Shown one piece after another: positions 1 through 9,300 of a stretch of DNA of 64,000 bases. Position 1 is the first letter of the stretch. Every line of letters starts with the position of its first letter. The DNA is taken from the NCBI RefSeq assembly GCF_016613415.1, contig NZ_JACWCT010000089.1:53675-117674 (forward strand), written 5' to 3'. The translations under genes and the position numbers were made by a program. The notes under the pieces are model-generated. The model saw nothing but the letters and a program-made list of their open reading frames with translations. It was not told the DNA's origin and searched no databases. The stretch comes from Methylobacterium ajmalii (GTDB taxonomy: Bacteria > Pseudomonadota > Alphaproteobacteria > Rhizobiales > Beijerinckiaceae).

Positions 1-438
1 GGCCCGCCGGCCAACCTGTGCCAGGAGCTCGTCGCCTTCGTGCACCCGAAGGCGCCGGACGCCCCGGCCCCGGCCCCGGCGCAACCCGCCACCGCCGCCG
101 TCCAGGCACCCGACAAGGGCGCGGCGCAGCTGCCGAGCAACGGCGCCGGCGAGACGCAGCAGAAGTCGGGTCTCAGCGGCCCGGTGGCCCAGACCGGGCC
201 GGGGGCCGCCGGCCCCCAGGGCCAGGCCCAGAGCCAGGCCGCGCCTGCGCCGGCCGCCGCACCGGCACCGAAGGGCCCGAGCCCGGAACTGGTCGCGAAG
301 GTCGATGCGGCGGCGGCGAGCGGCGACATCCAGGCCTGCCGCGCGGCGGCCCGCGCCATGCGGGTCGCCGGCGTGGTGATGCCGGCGCCATTGCTCTCGC
401 TCTCGGCGCTCGACCCGAAATTCTTCGCCGCGCAGTAG
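1..438 (+). CDS. C-terminal part of a hypothetical Ala/Pro-rich protein (5' partial)
   Basis: The frame is open from the first base of the window, so the true start lies upstream. The visible 145 residues begin with a short stretch containing one Cys, continue through a long Ala/Pro/Gly/Gln-rich low-complexity linker (about residues 18-95), and end in a compact helical-looking tail with one Cys and the ending KFFAAQ. I do not recognise the family. Low-complexity linkers of this kind are common in secreted or envelope proteins of Methylobacterium-like bacteria. It faces the next gene convergently, and a double-hairpin repeat fills the gap. Confidence 0.6.
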   Translation, partial: GPPANLCQELVAFVHPKAPDAPAPAPAQPATAAVQAPDKGAAQLPSNGAGETQQKSGLSGPVAQTGPGAAGPQGQAQSQAAPAPAAAPAPKGPSPELVAKVDAAAASGDIQACRAAARAMRVAGVVMPAPLLSLSALDPKFFAAQ

Positions 439-449
439 CGGCGACCCGG

Positions 450-548
450 AACATTGTCCGACGACGCGGATGCCGGCTCGTCGGACAATGGCGTAACGTC
501 AAAATCCTGTAGAACTTCACGATCGCAACGCGATCGTGAAGCATTCTA
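450..548. repeat. Double-hairpin intergenic repeat, copy A
   Basis: Two consecutive inverted repeats. The first pairs CATTGTCCGACGA with TCGTCGGACAATG around 453-492. The second pairs CTTCACGATCG with CGATCGTGAAG around 518-540. The same two-hairpin design recurs at 6232-6335 and 56577-56679, each time between convergent genes. The end of this copy contains the stop codon of the minus-strand gene. It could be a bidirectional terminator or a REP-like element. Confidence 0.8.
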
Positions 549-1118
549 GGCCAGGGCCTCGCCTCGCGAGGCCTGCATCGCCGCCTCGATCTCGGCGGCG
601 GTGAAGCGCGGGGTGATGTGCTGCGGGCAGTTCCAGTCGAAGCCCGCGACCCGCAGCACCGCGACACGCTCGATCCGGGCCCGGTAGGGCGCGACGCTTA
701 CCGCCTCGACCAGATCCGGCCGCTCCCGGGCCTCGTGGAAGGCGAGGTGGCCGATCAGCTTCAGCCGCCGTCGAGCGGCATGGTCGAGAACGAACAAGGC
801 CACCCGGTCGTCGCCCGCGACGTTGCCGAGGGTGAGGTACTGCCGGTTGCCGGAAAATTCCGCCCAGGCGATCGTGTCCGCGTCGAGGACGCGGACGAAC
901 CCCGCCGGCCCGCCGCGATGCTGGATGTAGGGCCAGCCGTCCGACGACACGCTCGAGAGGAAGAAACTGTCGCGGGCCGCCAGGAACTCGGCCTCGTTCG
1001 GCCCGAAACGGGCGTCGAGGGCGGGGCCGGACACGTCGTGGCCGGCGAAGGGCGAGCCGAGGCGGCTCTGCGCCGCCCGCACCGCCGGGGTGAACAGGAT
1101 CTCGAAGAACCGCCGCAT
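546..1118 (-). CDS. Pyridoxamine 5'-phosphate oxidase-family FMN-binding protein
   Basis: A 190-residue protein starting MRRFFEILFTP. The frame runs further upstream, but that part lacks family character, so the ATG at 1118 was chosen. A split-barrel flavin-binding core is recognisable from about residue 45: RDSFFLSSVSSDGWPY and QHRGGPAGFVRVLD, followed by GNRQYLTLGN and VALFVLDHAARRRLKLIG. Members of this family bind FMN or F420 and reduce small substrates; the substrate here cannot be inferred. The stop codon lies in the edge of repeat copy A. Confidence 0.8.
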   Translation of the reverse strand: MRRFFEILFTPAVRAAQSRLGSPFAGHDVSGPALDARFGPNEAEFLAARDSFFLSSVSSDGWPYIQHRGGPAGFVRVLDADTIAWAEFSGNRQYLTLGNVAGDDRVALFVLDHAARRRLKLIGHLAFHEARERPDLVEAVSVAPYRARIERVAVLRVAGFDWNCPQHITPRFTAAEIEAAMQASRGEALA

Positions 1119-1244
1119 GACCGGCCTCCCATCGCACCCGGACGGATCGAATCCTGACCGGTGCCGTCGCCTGAGGTAGTCTCCCCCGCAGCGCGGCGGA
1201 ACGGCCGCGATCCGGCATTCAGCCTTCCGGAAACTGGAACGATC

Positions 1245-1331
1245 ATGGACCGGATCGAGGCGATGCGGGCCTTCGTGGATCTCGCCCTGCCGCGCTTGAG
1301 GGATGCATTCGGGCGGCTGGCGCTGCCGTGA
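1245..1331 (+). pseudogene. LysR-type regulator relic (first 11 or so codons)
   Basis: A 28-codon frame begins MDRIEAMRAFV, the typical opening of LysR-family regulators, then loses all resemblance to the winged-helix domain and stops. There is room for nothing else before the convergent gene at 1368. It reads as the 5' stub of a deleted regulator gene divergent from the flavin oxidase-like gene, where LysR genes often sit. Chance similarity over 11 residues remains possible. Confidence 0.4.
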
Positions 1332-1367
1332 CGGGCAGGAGGATGGAGCCGGCCACCGCTTCATCGG

Positions 1368-1820
1368 TCACCGCAAGGCGGTGCCGATGACCAGGCACCC
1401 GGCAGCGACCAAGTAGGGGGCGCTCCGGATGCTGGTCCGCCGTCCGATCAGACCGTGCACGATGATCTGCGGCACGGTGAGGATGCCGGCCACCGCGACG
1501 ACGGCGACGAGGTCCCAGGTCGAGAACCACGGCACGGTCGCGACGTAGAACTTCCCCATCCCGGCACCGAGACTGCCGATAGCGAACAGTCCGAGTGCCA
1601 CGACCATGACGACCGTCGTCGTGTTCACCACGGACATGACATGAGTGAAAGTGAAGTCGGCGCGATGTTCGTAGGCGTAGATCGCCAAGCCGGCGCAGGC
1701 GAAGGTCAGGACGAAGCGATTCGGGATGATGCCGTCTCTCGAGGTGGTGACGACGATCGGCAGCGAAAACAGCGCGAAAGCGAGGATCTTCACGACGGAC
1801 GGGTTTGCAGTAAGGTCCAT
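1368..1820 (-). CDS. Prepilin peptidase (A24/CpaA)-like membrane protein, apparently non-catalytic
   Basis: A 150-residue protein with about four or five hydrophobic segments. The IIPNRF motif (about residues 33-38) and a GAGMGKF motif (about 87-93) match the places where type IV prepilin peptidases of the CpaA group carry D-x6-IPN and GxGDxK. Both catalytic aspartates appear to be missing: Thr and Met occupy the aligned positions. It may be a degenerate or repurposed relative. No pilus genes are nearby. An upstream in-frame ATG at 1844 is possible, but MDLTANPS fits better. Confidence 0.5.
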   Translation of the reverse strand: MDLTANPSVVKILAFALFSLPIVVTTSRDGIIPNRFVLTFACAGLAIYAYEHRADFTFTHVMSVVNTTTVVMVVALGLFAIGSLGAGMGKFYVATVPWFSTWDLVAVVAVAGILTVPQIIVHGLIGRRTSIRSAPYLVAAGCLVIGTALR

Positions 1821-2030
1821 TCCGCGGCTCCGATGGACAATCATACGAGATCCGGGGTCGATCCTCCGAGTCTCGTGTCACTCTCCTTCGCCGTTAGATG
1901 CCAGCGCTTAACATGCCCTTGCGGCAATTCAGGCAATGCCGTGCCGCCGATCCGGCCGCGCAGGCCGGTCGGCATCGGGCACGGCGGCCGATGCAGGATG
2001 TCGGCCGGGCGCTCCCGCCCCGGCCCGCAG

Positions 2031-2645
2031 TCAGGGGTGACCGGCGAGCCACGCCTTCGCCCGTACCAGGTCGGCCTGCGACAGGCCGTGGCCGGCGGGC
2101 AGCACCTCGTGGGTGACGGCGGCACCCGCCTGCCGCAGCATCGCGGCGAGGCCCGCCGCGTTGTCGGCCGGCACGATCGGATCCATCCGTCCCGACAGGA
2201 TCAGCACGGGCTCACCGTCGAGGCGTCCGGCCGCGGGATTTGCCAGGGGCACCATCGCCCGCAGCAGCACGGCGCCGGCGAGCACGCCCGGATGCAGCAG
2301 CATCAGGGCGGCGGCGATGTTGGCGCCGTTGGAGAAGCCGACGGCGAGCGGTGCCGCGAGGCCGTACTCGGCCCGCGCCGCCGCCACGAAGCCGGCGAGG
2401 TCACCGGCCCGGCGCACCACGTCGGCCTCGTCGAACACGCCCTCGGCGAGGCGGCGGAAGAAGCGCGGCGCGCCGCCCTCCAGCACCTGGCCGCGGGGCG
2501 AGAGCAGGGCCGCCCCGGGCGACAGCGCCCGGCCGAGGGGCAGAAGGTCGTCCTCGTCGCCGCCGGTGCCGTGCAGGAGCAGGAGCGGCGGGAGCGCCGG
2601 GTCGGCGGCAGGCTCGAAGCGGTGCTGGAACGACAGGGCGGCCAT
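2031..2645 (-). CDS. Alpha/beta hydrolase, phospholipase/carboxylesterase family
   Basis: A 204-residue cytoplasmic serine hydrolase. LLLLHGTGGDEDDLL near residue 20 forms the oxyanion-hole loop. GFSNGA (about 109-114) carries the nucleophile Ser, SGRMDPIVP (about 160) supplies Asp and PAGHGLS (about 187) supplies His. Length and motifs match the YpfH/MhqD-type carboxylesterases. The gene starts at 2645, 22 bp downstream of the HpcH-type aldolase gene on the same strand, so the two are probably co-transcribed and may share a role in catabolism of aromatic or keto compounds. Confidence 0.85.
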   Translation of the reverse strand: MAALSFQHRFEPAADPALPPLLLLHGTGGDEDDLLPLGRALSPGAALLSPRGQVLEGGAPRFFRRLAEGVFDEADVVRRAGDLAGFVAAARAEYGLAAPLAVGFSNGANIAAALMLLHPGVLAGAVLLRAMVPLANPAAGRLDGEPVLILSGRMDPIVPADNAAGLAAMLRQAGAAVTHEVLPAGHGLSQADLVRAKAWLAGHP

Positions 2646-2667
2646 CGGGATCCTCCGGATGCGGCGC

Positions 2668-3432
2668 TCAGGCGCCGAAGAGCTTCGCGACCCGCTGGGT
2701 CTCGCGGGCAAGCAGCGCGGCGTCGCCCGCCACCGCCACGAAGCCGAACCCGGCCTCAAACTCGGCCTTCGCCCCGGCCTCGTCGAAGTTGAGGATACCG
2801 GCCGCCTTGCCGGCGCCGCGGATCCGCGGCAGGGCGGCGGCGATCGCCGCCCGCACCGGTGCCGCCTCGGGCCTGCCGAGATGGCCCATGCTGGCGGCGA
2901 GGTCGTTGGGGCCGATGAACACCCCGTCGACGCCCTCGACCGCGGCGATCTCGCCGGCCGCCTCCAGCGCCTGCGCGGTCTCGACCTGCACCACGACGCA
3001 GACCTCGCCGGCCGAGCGGGCGTGGTAGTCCGGCCGCAATCCATAGCCGGTCGCGCGCGAGGCGCCGGCGAAGCCCCGGATGCCGTGCGGCGGGTAGCGC
3101 GTCGCCGCGACCGCCCGGCGCGCCTCCTCGGCATTCTGCACGAAGGGGAACATCAGCGAGCGGGCGCCCTGGTCGAGCAGGCGCTTGACCATCACGGGCT
3201 CGTTCCACGGCACCCGCACCACCGGCTCGGCGGTGCCGCCCTCGGCGGCGCGCAGGTGGTCGACGACCTGGATCAGGTCGTTGGGCGAGTGCTCCATGTC
3301 GATCAGCATCCAGGCGAAGCCGGCGCCGGCGGCGAGCTCGGTGATGCCGGCCGAGCCGGTGGTCATCCACAGGCCGGCGAGCCGTCGGTCCTCGGCGAGG
3401 CCGCGCTTGAACGGGTTGTCGAAGGATTTCAT
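2668..3432 (-). CDS. HpcH/HpaI-family class II aldolase
   Basis: A 254-residue TIM-barrel protein of the 2,4-dihydroxyhept-2-ene-1,7-dioate / 2-keto-3-deoxy-rhamnonate aldolase family, which cleaves 2-keto-acid aldols to pyruvate plus an aldehyde using a divalent metal. Visible signatures are WMLIDMEHSPND (about 42-53) with the catalytic His, VQVETAQALE with the metal-binding Glu, and GVFIGPNDLAASMG with the metal-binding Asp. It is followed on the same strand by a carboxylesterase-like gene and preceded by a GST gene. The substrate is not deducible. Confidence 0.88.
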   Translation of the reverse strand: MKSFDNPFKRGLAEDRRLAGLWMTTGSAGITELAAGAGFAWMLIDMEHSPNDLIQVVDHLRAAEGGTAEPVVRVPWNEPVMVKRLLDQGARSLMFPFVQNAEEARRAVAATRYPPHGIRGFAGASRATGYGLRPDYHARSAGEVCVVVQVETAQALEAAGEIAAVEGVDGVFIGPNDLAASMGHLGRPEAAPVRAAIAAALPRIRGAGKAAGILNFDEAGAKAEFEAGFGFVAVAGDAALLARETQRVAKLFGA

Positions 3433-3546
3433 GGCGTGGCCTCCCGGCTTTTGTTGTCGGTCTCGTCGAATGTCGGTCTTCGTCCGGCCCGAACCGCGCC
3501 TCCGGACGAGGTCGCGAACGGGACGGACGCCATCATCCGCCCGAAG

Positions 3547-4224
3547 TCACCCGGCCTTCGCCAGGTGCTTGAACATGTGGCCGCGCGCCTCGGCGTCGAA
3601 CTCGGCCTTGAAGGTGAAGCGGTCCTTGAGGGCGACGGCCTTGGCGGCGGCGGGGCGGGCCGCGATCGCGTCGACGTGGCGCTTCACGTTGGGGAGGTCG
3701 GCATAGGCGTCCTCGCCCATCACGAAGGGCAGCATCCGGGCCCAGCCCCACACCGCCATGTCGACGATGCCGTAGGCCTCGCCCACCATCCACTCGTGCT
3801 CGGCGAGGTGCCGGTCGAGGACGCCGTAGTGGCGCTTCGCCTCGTACTGGTAGCGTTCGTTGGCGTAGGGCACCTTTTCCGGCGCGAAATTGCGGAAATG
3901 CACCGCCTGGCCGGAGAACGGGCCGATGCCGGTCGCCACGAACATCAGCCAGGACAGGAGCGCGGCGCGCTCGGAGGACGGGGGCAGGAAGCGGCCGGTC
4001 TTCTCGGCGAGGTAGAGCAGAATCGCGTTCGAATCGAACACCACCTGGCCGTCGTCGACCAGCACCGGCACCTTGCCGTTCGGGTTGAGCTTCAGGAAGT
4101 CGGGGGCGAACTGCTCGCCCTTGCGGGTGTCGACCGCCACCGCCTCGTAGGGAAGCCCGGCCTCCTCGAGGAACAGCGCGACCTTGGTCGGGTTGGGCGA
4201 ACCGTTGAAGTAGAACGTGATCAT
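3547..4224 (-). CDS. Glutathione S-transferase
   Basis: A 225-residue soluble GST. The N-terminal thioredoxin-like half has MITFYFNGSPNPTKV, LNPNGKVPVLVDDG with the cis-Pro, and FDSNAILLYLAEK for glutathione binding; an all-helical C-terminal half follows. An upstream ATG at 4236 exists, but a GGAG lies six bases before the ATG at 4224, which decides the start. It conjugates or isomerises electrophiles with glutathione. Its place beside an aldolase and an esterase suggests a catabolic or detoxifying role (inference). Confidence 0.88.
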   Translation of the reverse strand: MITFYFNGSPNPTKVALFLEEAGLPYEAVAVDTRKGEQFAPDFLKLNPNGKVPVLVDDGQVVFDSNAILLYLAEKTGRFLPPSSERAALLSWLMFVATGIGPFSGQAVHFRNFAPEKVPYANERYQYEAKRHYGVLDRHLAEHEWMVGEAYGIVDMAVWGWARMLPFVMGEDAYADLPNVKRHVDAIAARPAAAKAVALKDRFTFKAEFDAEARGHMFKHLAKAG

Positions 4225-4377
4225 CCGGGGCTCCATCGCGGTCGGTCGCCCTCACACTCCCCAATTGCCGGCGCGGATCAACCGTTGCGCACTGAAACGC
4301 AGCGTTGCCGTGCGGGGCCTGGACTCCGGACGCCGATCCGCCATGGTGCAGGATCGTCCCACCGGGAAGCTCGCGCC

Positions 4378-5064
4378 CTGTTCCTGACCCCCGACGAGTG
4401 GAGCGCGCTGCGGCTCAGCCTACTGGTGGCGAGCGTGGCGACGCTAGCGAGCCTGCTGCCGGGCCTCGCGGTCGCCTACCTGCTCGCCCGGCGCGAGTTT
4501 CGCGGCCGGGCGCTCCTCGACGGGCTGGTCCACCTGCCCCTGATCCTGCCGCCGGTGGTGACCGGCTACCTGCTGCTCCTCGCCTTCGGTCGCCGGGGCT
4601 GGTTCGGGCCGGCACTCGCCGAGATCGGCATCGTGCTCTCGTTCCGCTGGACCGGGGCGGCGCTCGCCTGCGCGGTGATGGGCTTTCCCCTGATGGTGCG
4701 GGCGATGCGCCTGTCCTTCGAGGCGGTGGACACGAAGCTCGAACAGGCCGCCGGGACGCTGGGGGCCGCGCCCGCCGCGATCTTCCTCGTCGTGACGCTG
4801 CCGCTCGCCTTGCCGGGCATCCTCGCCGGGGCGGTTTTGGCCTTCGCCAAGGCGATGGGGGAGTTCGGCGCCACCATCACCTTCGTGTCGAACATCCCGG
4901 GCGAGACCCAGACCCTGCCGGCGGCGATCTACACCCTGACCCAGGTGCCGGGCGGCGAGGCGGGGGCGCTGCGCCTCACCCTGGTCTCGGTCGCCCTGTC
5001 GATGGCGGCGCTCGTCGCCTCGGAGTGGCTCGCCCGGCGGGCCAAGGCCCGGCTCAGGGCATGA
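4378..5064 (+). CDS. modB: Molybdate ABC transporter permease ModB
   Basis: About 228 residues with five or so membrane spans and the binding-protein-dependent permease (EAA) loop at GAAPAAIFLVVTLPLALPGI. The beginning FLTPDEWSALRLSLLVASV is the usual ModB N-terminus. No ATG or GTG lies in frame near it; the candidates are CTG at 4378 (a GGGA lies about 10 bases upstream), CTG at 4384 or TTG at 4285, so the start is uncertain. It forms the inner-membrane channel for molybdate with ModC, whose gene begins 13 bp downstream. The binding-protein gene modA is not adjacent but lies at 19254. Confidence 0.85.
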   Translation: MFLTPDEWSALRLSLLVASVATLASLLPGLAVAYLLARREFRGRALLDGLVHLPLILPPVVTGYLLLLAFGRRGWFGPALAEIGIVLSFRWTGAALACAVMGFPLMVRAMRLSFEAVDTKLEQAAGTLGAAPAAIFLVVTLPLALPGILAGAVLAFAKAMGEFGATITFVSNIPGETQTLPAAIYTLTQVPGGEAGALRLTLVSVALSMAALVASEWLARRAKARLRA

Positions 5065-5077
5065 CCGGATCTCCGGC

Positions 5078-6172
5078 ATGATCGAGGTCTCGGTCCGGCA
5101 CCGGCGCGGCGCCTTCGCGCTCGAGGCGGAGTTCGCGGCGGCGGGCCGGGTGACCGCCCTGTTCGGCCGCTCGGGCTCGGGCAAGTCGACCCTCGTCGAC
5201 GTGATCGCCGGGCTGGTGCGGCCGGATCGCGGGCGCATCGTGGTCGACGGTGTCGTCCTCCTCGACACCGCGGCGCGGATCCGCGTGCCGGTGCACCGGC
5301 GCCGGATCGGCTACGTGTTCCAGGAGGCGCGGCTGATGCCGCATCTCAGCGTGCGCCAGAACCTGCTGTTCGGGCGCTTCTTCGCCCGCCACCGCTCCGG
5401 CGGGCCGAGCCTCGACGCGGTCGCCGATCTCCTCGGCATCGCGCCCCTCCTGGAGCGCAGGCCCGCCGGGCTGTCGGGCGGCGAGCGCCAGCGGGTCGCG
5501 ATCGGCCGGGCGCTGCTCGCCCGCCCGCGGCTGCTGCTGATGGATGAGCCGCTCTCGGCCCTCGACGCGGCGCGCAAGGCCGAGATCCTGCCCTATGTCG
5601 CGCAGCTGCGCGACGAGGCCCGGGTGCCGATCGTCTATGTCAGCCACGCGGTGGCCGAGGTGGCGCGTCTCGCCGATACCGTGGTGGTGCTGGATGAGGG
5701 GCGCGTCGCGGCCTGCGGCCCCGCCGCCGAGGTCTTGCGCCGGGCCGCCCTCTTTCCGGGCCGCGAGACGGCCGAGACCGGCGCCCTCCTGTCCCTGCGC
5801 GTCGCCGCCCACGACGACGCCTTCGGGCTGACCCATCTCGACGGTGCGCCGGGTCGGCTCACCGTGCCGCGCGTTCCCCTGCCGACCGGTTCCAGCCTCC
5901 GGGTCCGGGTGCGGGCCCGCGACGTGCTGGTGGCCCGCGAGGCGCCGCGCGGATTGAGCGCCCGCAACGTCCTGCCCGGCACGGTCGTCGCGGTCACGCC
6001 GGGGGAGGGCGCCCATGCCCGGGTCGAGATCGCCTGCGGCGGCGCGGTGCTGGTCGCCGAGGTCACCCGGCTCGCCGCCCACGAACTGGGTCTCGCGCCG
6101 GGGCTGCCGGTACTGGCGATCGTGAAGAGCGTCGCCTTCGACGAGGAGACGATCGGGGTGCTGGAGATCTGA
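5078..6172 (+). CDS. modC: Molybdate ABC transporter ATP-binding protein ModC
   Basis: A 364-residue ABC ATPase. Walker A GRSGSGKST at about 30-38, the signature LSGGERQRVAIGRALL near 131, Walker B LLLMDEPLSALD near 154 and the switch His in YVSHAVAEVARL are all present. The C-terminal third (about residues 285-362) looks like the molybdate-binding TOBE/MOP domain that distinguishes ModC from other importers. It energises uptake of molybdate through ModB. It is followed by a GC-rich hairpin that probably terminates the modBC transcript. Confidence 0.92.
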   Translation: MIEVSVRHRRGAFALEAEFAAAGRVTALFGRSGSGKSTLVDVIAGLVRPDRGRIVVDGVVLLDTAARIRVPVHRRRIGYVFQEARLMPHLSVRQNLLFGRFFARHRSGGPSLDAVADLLGIAPLLERRPAGLSGGERQRVAIGRALLARPRLLLMDEPLSALDAARKAEILPYVAQLRDEARVPIVYVSHAVAEVARLADTVVVLDEGRVAACGPAAEVLRRAALFPGRETAETGALLSLRVAAHDDAFGLTHLDGAPGRLTVPRVPLPTGSSLRVRVRARDVLVAREAPRGLSARNVLPGTVVAVTPGEGAHARVEIACGGAVLVAEVTRLAAHELGLAPGLPVLAIVKSVAFDEETIGVLEI

Positions 6173-6178
6173 AACGGA

Positions 6179-6211
6179 ACGGCCCGGGACGCGGATCGCG
6201 TCCCGGGCCGT
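6179..6211 (+). terminator. Hairpin downstream of modC
   Basis: A perfect 14-bp stem (ACGGCCCGGGACGC and its complement) with a five-base loop begins 7 bp after the modC stop. There is no T-run, so intrinsic termination may be weak, but its position and stability fit a 3'-end structure. Confidence 0.6.
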
Positions 6212-6231
6212 CGATGTCGTCGCCGCGCGTC

Positions 6232-6335
6232 AGAGCATTTTCCGACGAGGTGGATGCCGGCTCGTCGAAGAAAATGCGGCGAAATCAAAAATCTAGAGAG
6301 CTTCGCGATCGCAACGCGATCGTGAAGCTCTCTAG
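6232..6335. repeat. Double-hairpin intergenic repeat, copy B
   Basis: The first hairpin is built from CATTTTCCGACGA and TCGTCGAAGAAAATG. The second pairs AGAGAGCTTCGCGATCG with CGATCGTGAAGCTCTCT. It is closely similar to copy C at 56577 and more loosely to copy A at 450. It lies between convergent modC and the RND pump gene. Confidence 0.85.
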
Positions 6336-6350
6336 AGGGTCGCGCGCCCG

Positions 6351-9300
6351 TCAGTGCCCGTGGGCCGAGGCCGGCTCGCGGGCCGGCTCAGCCGCGTGGA
6401 CGGCGCCGGGTGCCGCCTCCAGGTTCTCCTCGCGCACGCGTTTCCTCTGGAAGAACCGCATCGCGACGACGAAGAAGACCGGGACCAGGATCACCGCCAG
6501 CACGGTGGCGGAGATCATTCCGCCCATCACGCCGGTGCCGATCGCCTGCTGGCTCTTCGAGGCCGCGCCGGTCGCGATGGCGAGCGGCACGACGCCGAAG
6601 ATGAAGGCGAGCGAGGTCATCACGATCGGGCGGAAGCGCAGGCGCGAGGCCTCGACCGTGGCCGGGACCAGCTTGGTGCCCGGCTTCCAGAGTTCGCGCG
6701 CGAACTCGATGATCAGGATCGCGTTCTTGGCCGACAGGCCGATGATCGTGATGAGGCCGATCTTGAAGTACACGTCGTTCGGCATGTCGCGGATCAGCAC
6801 GCCGGCGACCGAGCCGATCACGCCGAGCGGGATGACCAGCATCACCGCGAGCGGGATCGACCAGCTCTCGTAGAGTGCCGCGAGGCACAGGAACACGATC
6901 AGCACCGACAGCGCCAGCAGCAGGGTCGCCTGCGATCCCGCCTGCTTCTCCTGCAGCGACTGCCCGGTCCAGGTATAGCCGAAGCCCTTCGGCAGCTGGG
7001 TCATCAGCCGCTCCATCTCGGCGATGGCCTCGCCCGAGGTGAAGCCCGCCGCCGGCTCGCCGGTGATGCGGACCGACTGGTAGCCGTTGAAGCCGATGAT
7101 CTGGGCCGGGCCGACGCTCCACTTCAGGCTGGCGAAGGACGACATCGGCACCATCGTCCCCTGCTGGTTCTTGACGCCGTAGTTCAGGAGGTCGGTGGCG
7201 TTGAGGCGCTGGGAATCGTCGGCCTGGACGATCACCCGCTGCATCTTGCCCCGGTTGGGGAAGTCGTTGGTGTAGACCGAGCCGAGATTGACCTGGATCG
7301 TGTCGTTGATGTCGGAGAAGTTGACGCCGAGCGCCGCCGCCTTCTCGCGGTCGATCACCAGTTCCGCCTGCGGCGCGGGCGGCAGGCCCTCGACGTAGAC
7401 GTTCTTGAGGATCGGGCTCTTGCGGGCGAGCGCCAGCAGCTGCTCCTGGGCCGCCATCAGGGCGGCGTAGCCCTTCTGGGCCCGGTCCTGGAGGCGGAAG
7501 CTGAAGCCCGAGGCGTTGCCGAGGTTGTCGATCGGCGGCGGCTCGAGCGCCTGGATCACCGCGTCGCGGTAGCTCGCCATCGCCTTGTTGGTGCCGACGA
7601 CGAGCGCCGCCGCCGACTGGTCCTTGCCGCGCTCCGACCAGGGCTTCAGCGTCACGAAGGCCTGCGAGGTCATCTGGCCCTGGCCGGAGAACGAGAAGCC
7701 GTTGACGATCGTCACGGTCGCCACGCCCGGCTGGGCGAGCAGGTGCTCCTCGGTCTTCTTCACCGCGGCGAGCGTGCGGTTGAACGAGGAGCCCGGCGGG
7801 GTCTGGATGTCGACGGTGAAGAAGCCCTGGTCCTCGACCGGCAGGAAGCCCTCGGGCAGGCGCACGAAGGCGTAGGCCACACCCGCGACCAGGATCAGGT
7901 AGACCACCATCATCCGGCCGGACTTCCTCACCGCCCAGGCGACGCCGCGGCCGTAGCGCGCGGTCTCGCGGTCGACGATGCGGTTGAACCAGCCGAAGAA
8001 GCCCCGCTTGGCGTGGTGGTGGCCGGGCTCGACGGGCTTGAGCAGCGTGGCACACAGCGCCGGGGTCAGCGACAGCGCCAGGAAGGCCGAGAAGGCGATC
8101 GAGGTCACCATCGCGATCGAGAACTGGCGGTAGATGATGCCGACCGAGCCGGGGAAGAACGCCATCGGGATGAACACCGCGACGAGCACCAGCGTGATGC
8201 CGATGATCGCGCCGGTGATCTGGGTCATCGCCTTGCGGGTCGCCTCCTTGGGAGACAGCCCTTCCTCGGACATGATCCGCTCGACGTTCTCGACGACCAC
8301 GATGGCGTCGTCGACCAGGATGCCGATCGCCAGCACCATGCCGAACATGGTGAGCACGTTGATCGAGAACCCGGCGAGCAGCATGATCGTGCAGGTGCCG
8401 AGCAAGGCGATCGGCACCACGATCGTCGGGATCAGGGTGTAGCGGATGTTCTGCAGGAACAGGAACATCACGATGAACACCAGCACCACCGCCTCGACGA
8501 GGGTGTGGAGCACCTTCTCGATCGAGGCCTCGACGGCCGGGGTGATGTCGTAGGGGATGTCCCACTTCACCGTGTCGGGGAAGAACTGGGACAGCTCGAC
8601 CATCTTGGCGCGGATCGCCTTGGCGGTGTCGAGCGCGTTGCCGTCGGGGGCGAGCGTCACCGAGATGCCGGCGGCCGGGCCGCCGTTGAGGCGGGTGGTG
8701 AACTTGTAGTCCTCGCCGCCGAGCTCGATCCGGGCGACGTCGCGCAGGCGCACGGTCGAGCCGTCGGGATTGGCCCGCAGCACCACCGCGCCGAACTCCT
8801 CGGGGGCCCGCATCTGGCCCTTGACGGTGATCGGGTAGTTGACCGCGTTGGTCTCCGGGCTCGGCTGGGCGCCGACGGCGCCCGACGCGATCTGGACGTT
8901 CTGGCGGGTGATCGCCTGGGTCACGTCGGCGGCGTTGAGCGACAGGCCGCGCAGCTTGTCGGGGTCGATCCAGACCCGCAACGAGCGCTCGGTCGAGTAC
9001 AGGGTGGCGCGCCCGACACCCGGGATGCGGCGGATCTCGTTGATGACGTTGCGGATGAGGAAGTCGCCGAGCGCGACCTCGTCCATCGACCCGTCCTTGG
9101 AGACGAGGGTGATGATGTTGAGGGTCGCGGCCGAGGCCTCCTCGACCAGGATGCCCTGCTGGCGCACCTCCGCGGGAAGGCGCGCCTCGACGCGCTTGAG
9201 GCGGTTCTGCACCTCGACGCCGGCATAGCCCGGATCGGTGCCCGGCTCGAAGTTCGCCGTGATCTCGACGACGCCGAACGAATCGCTCGCCGATTCGAAG

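Noticed and set aside
2113-5064. A 983-codon plus-strand frame covering the esterase, aldolase, GST and modB regions
   Set aside because: Only its last 228 codons have family character (ModB); the rest is antisense shadow of real minus-strand genes caused by high GC content.
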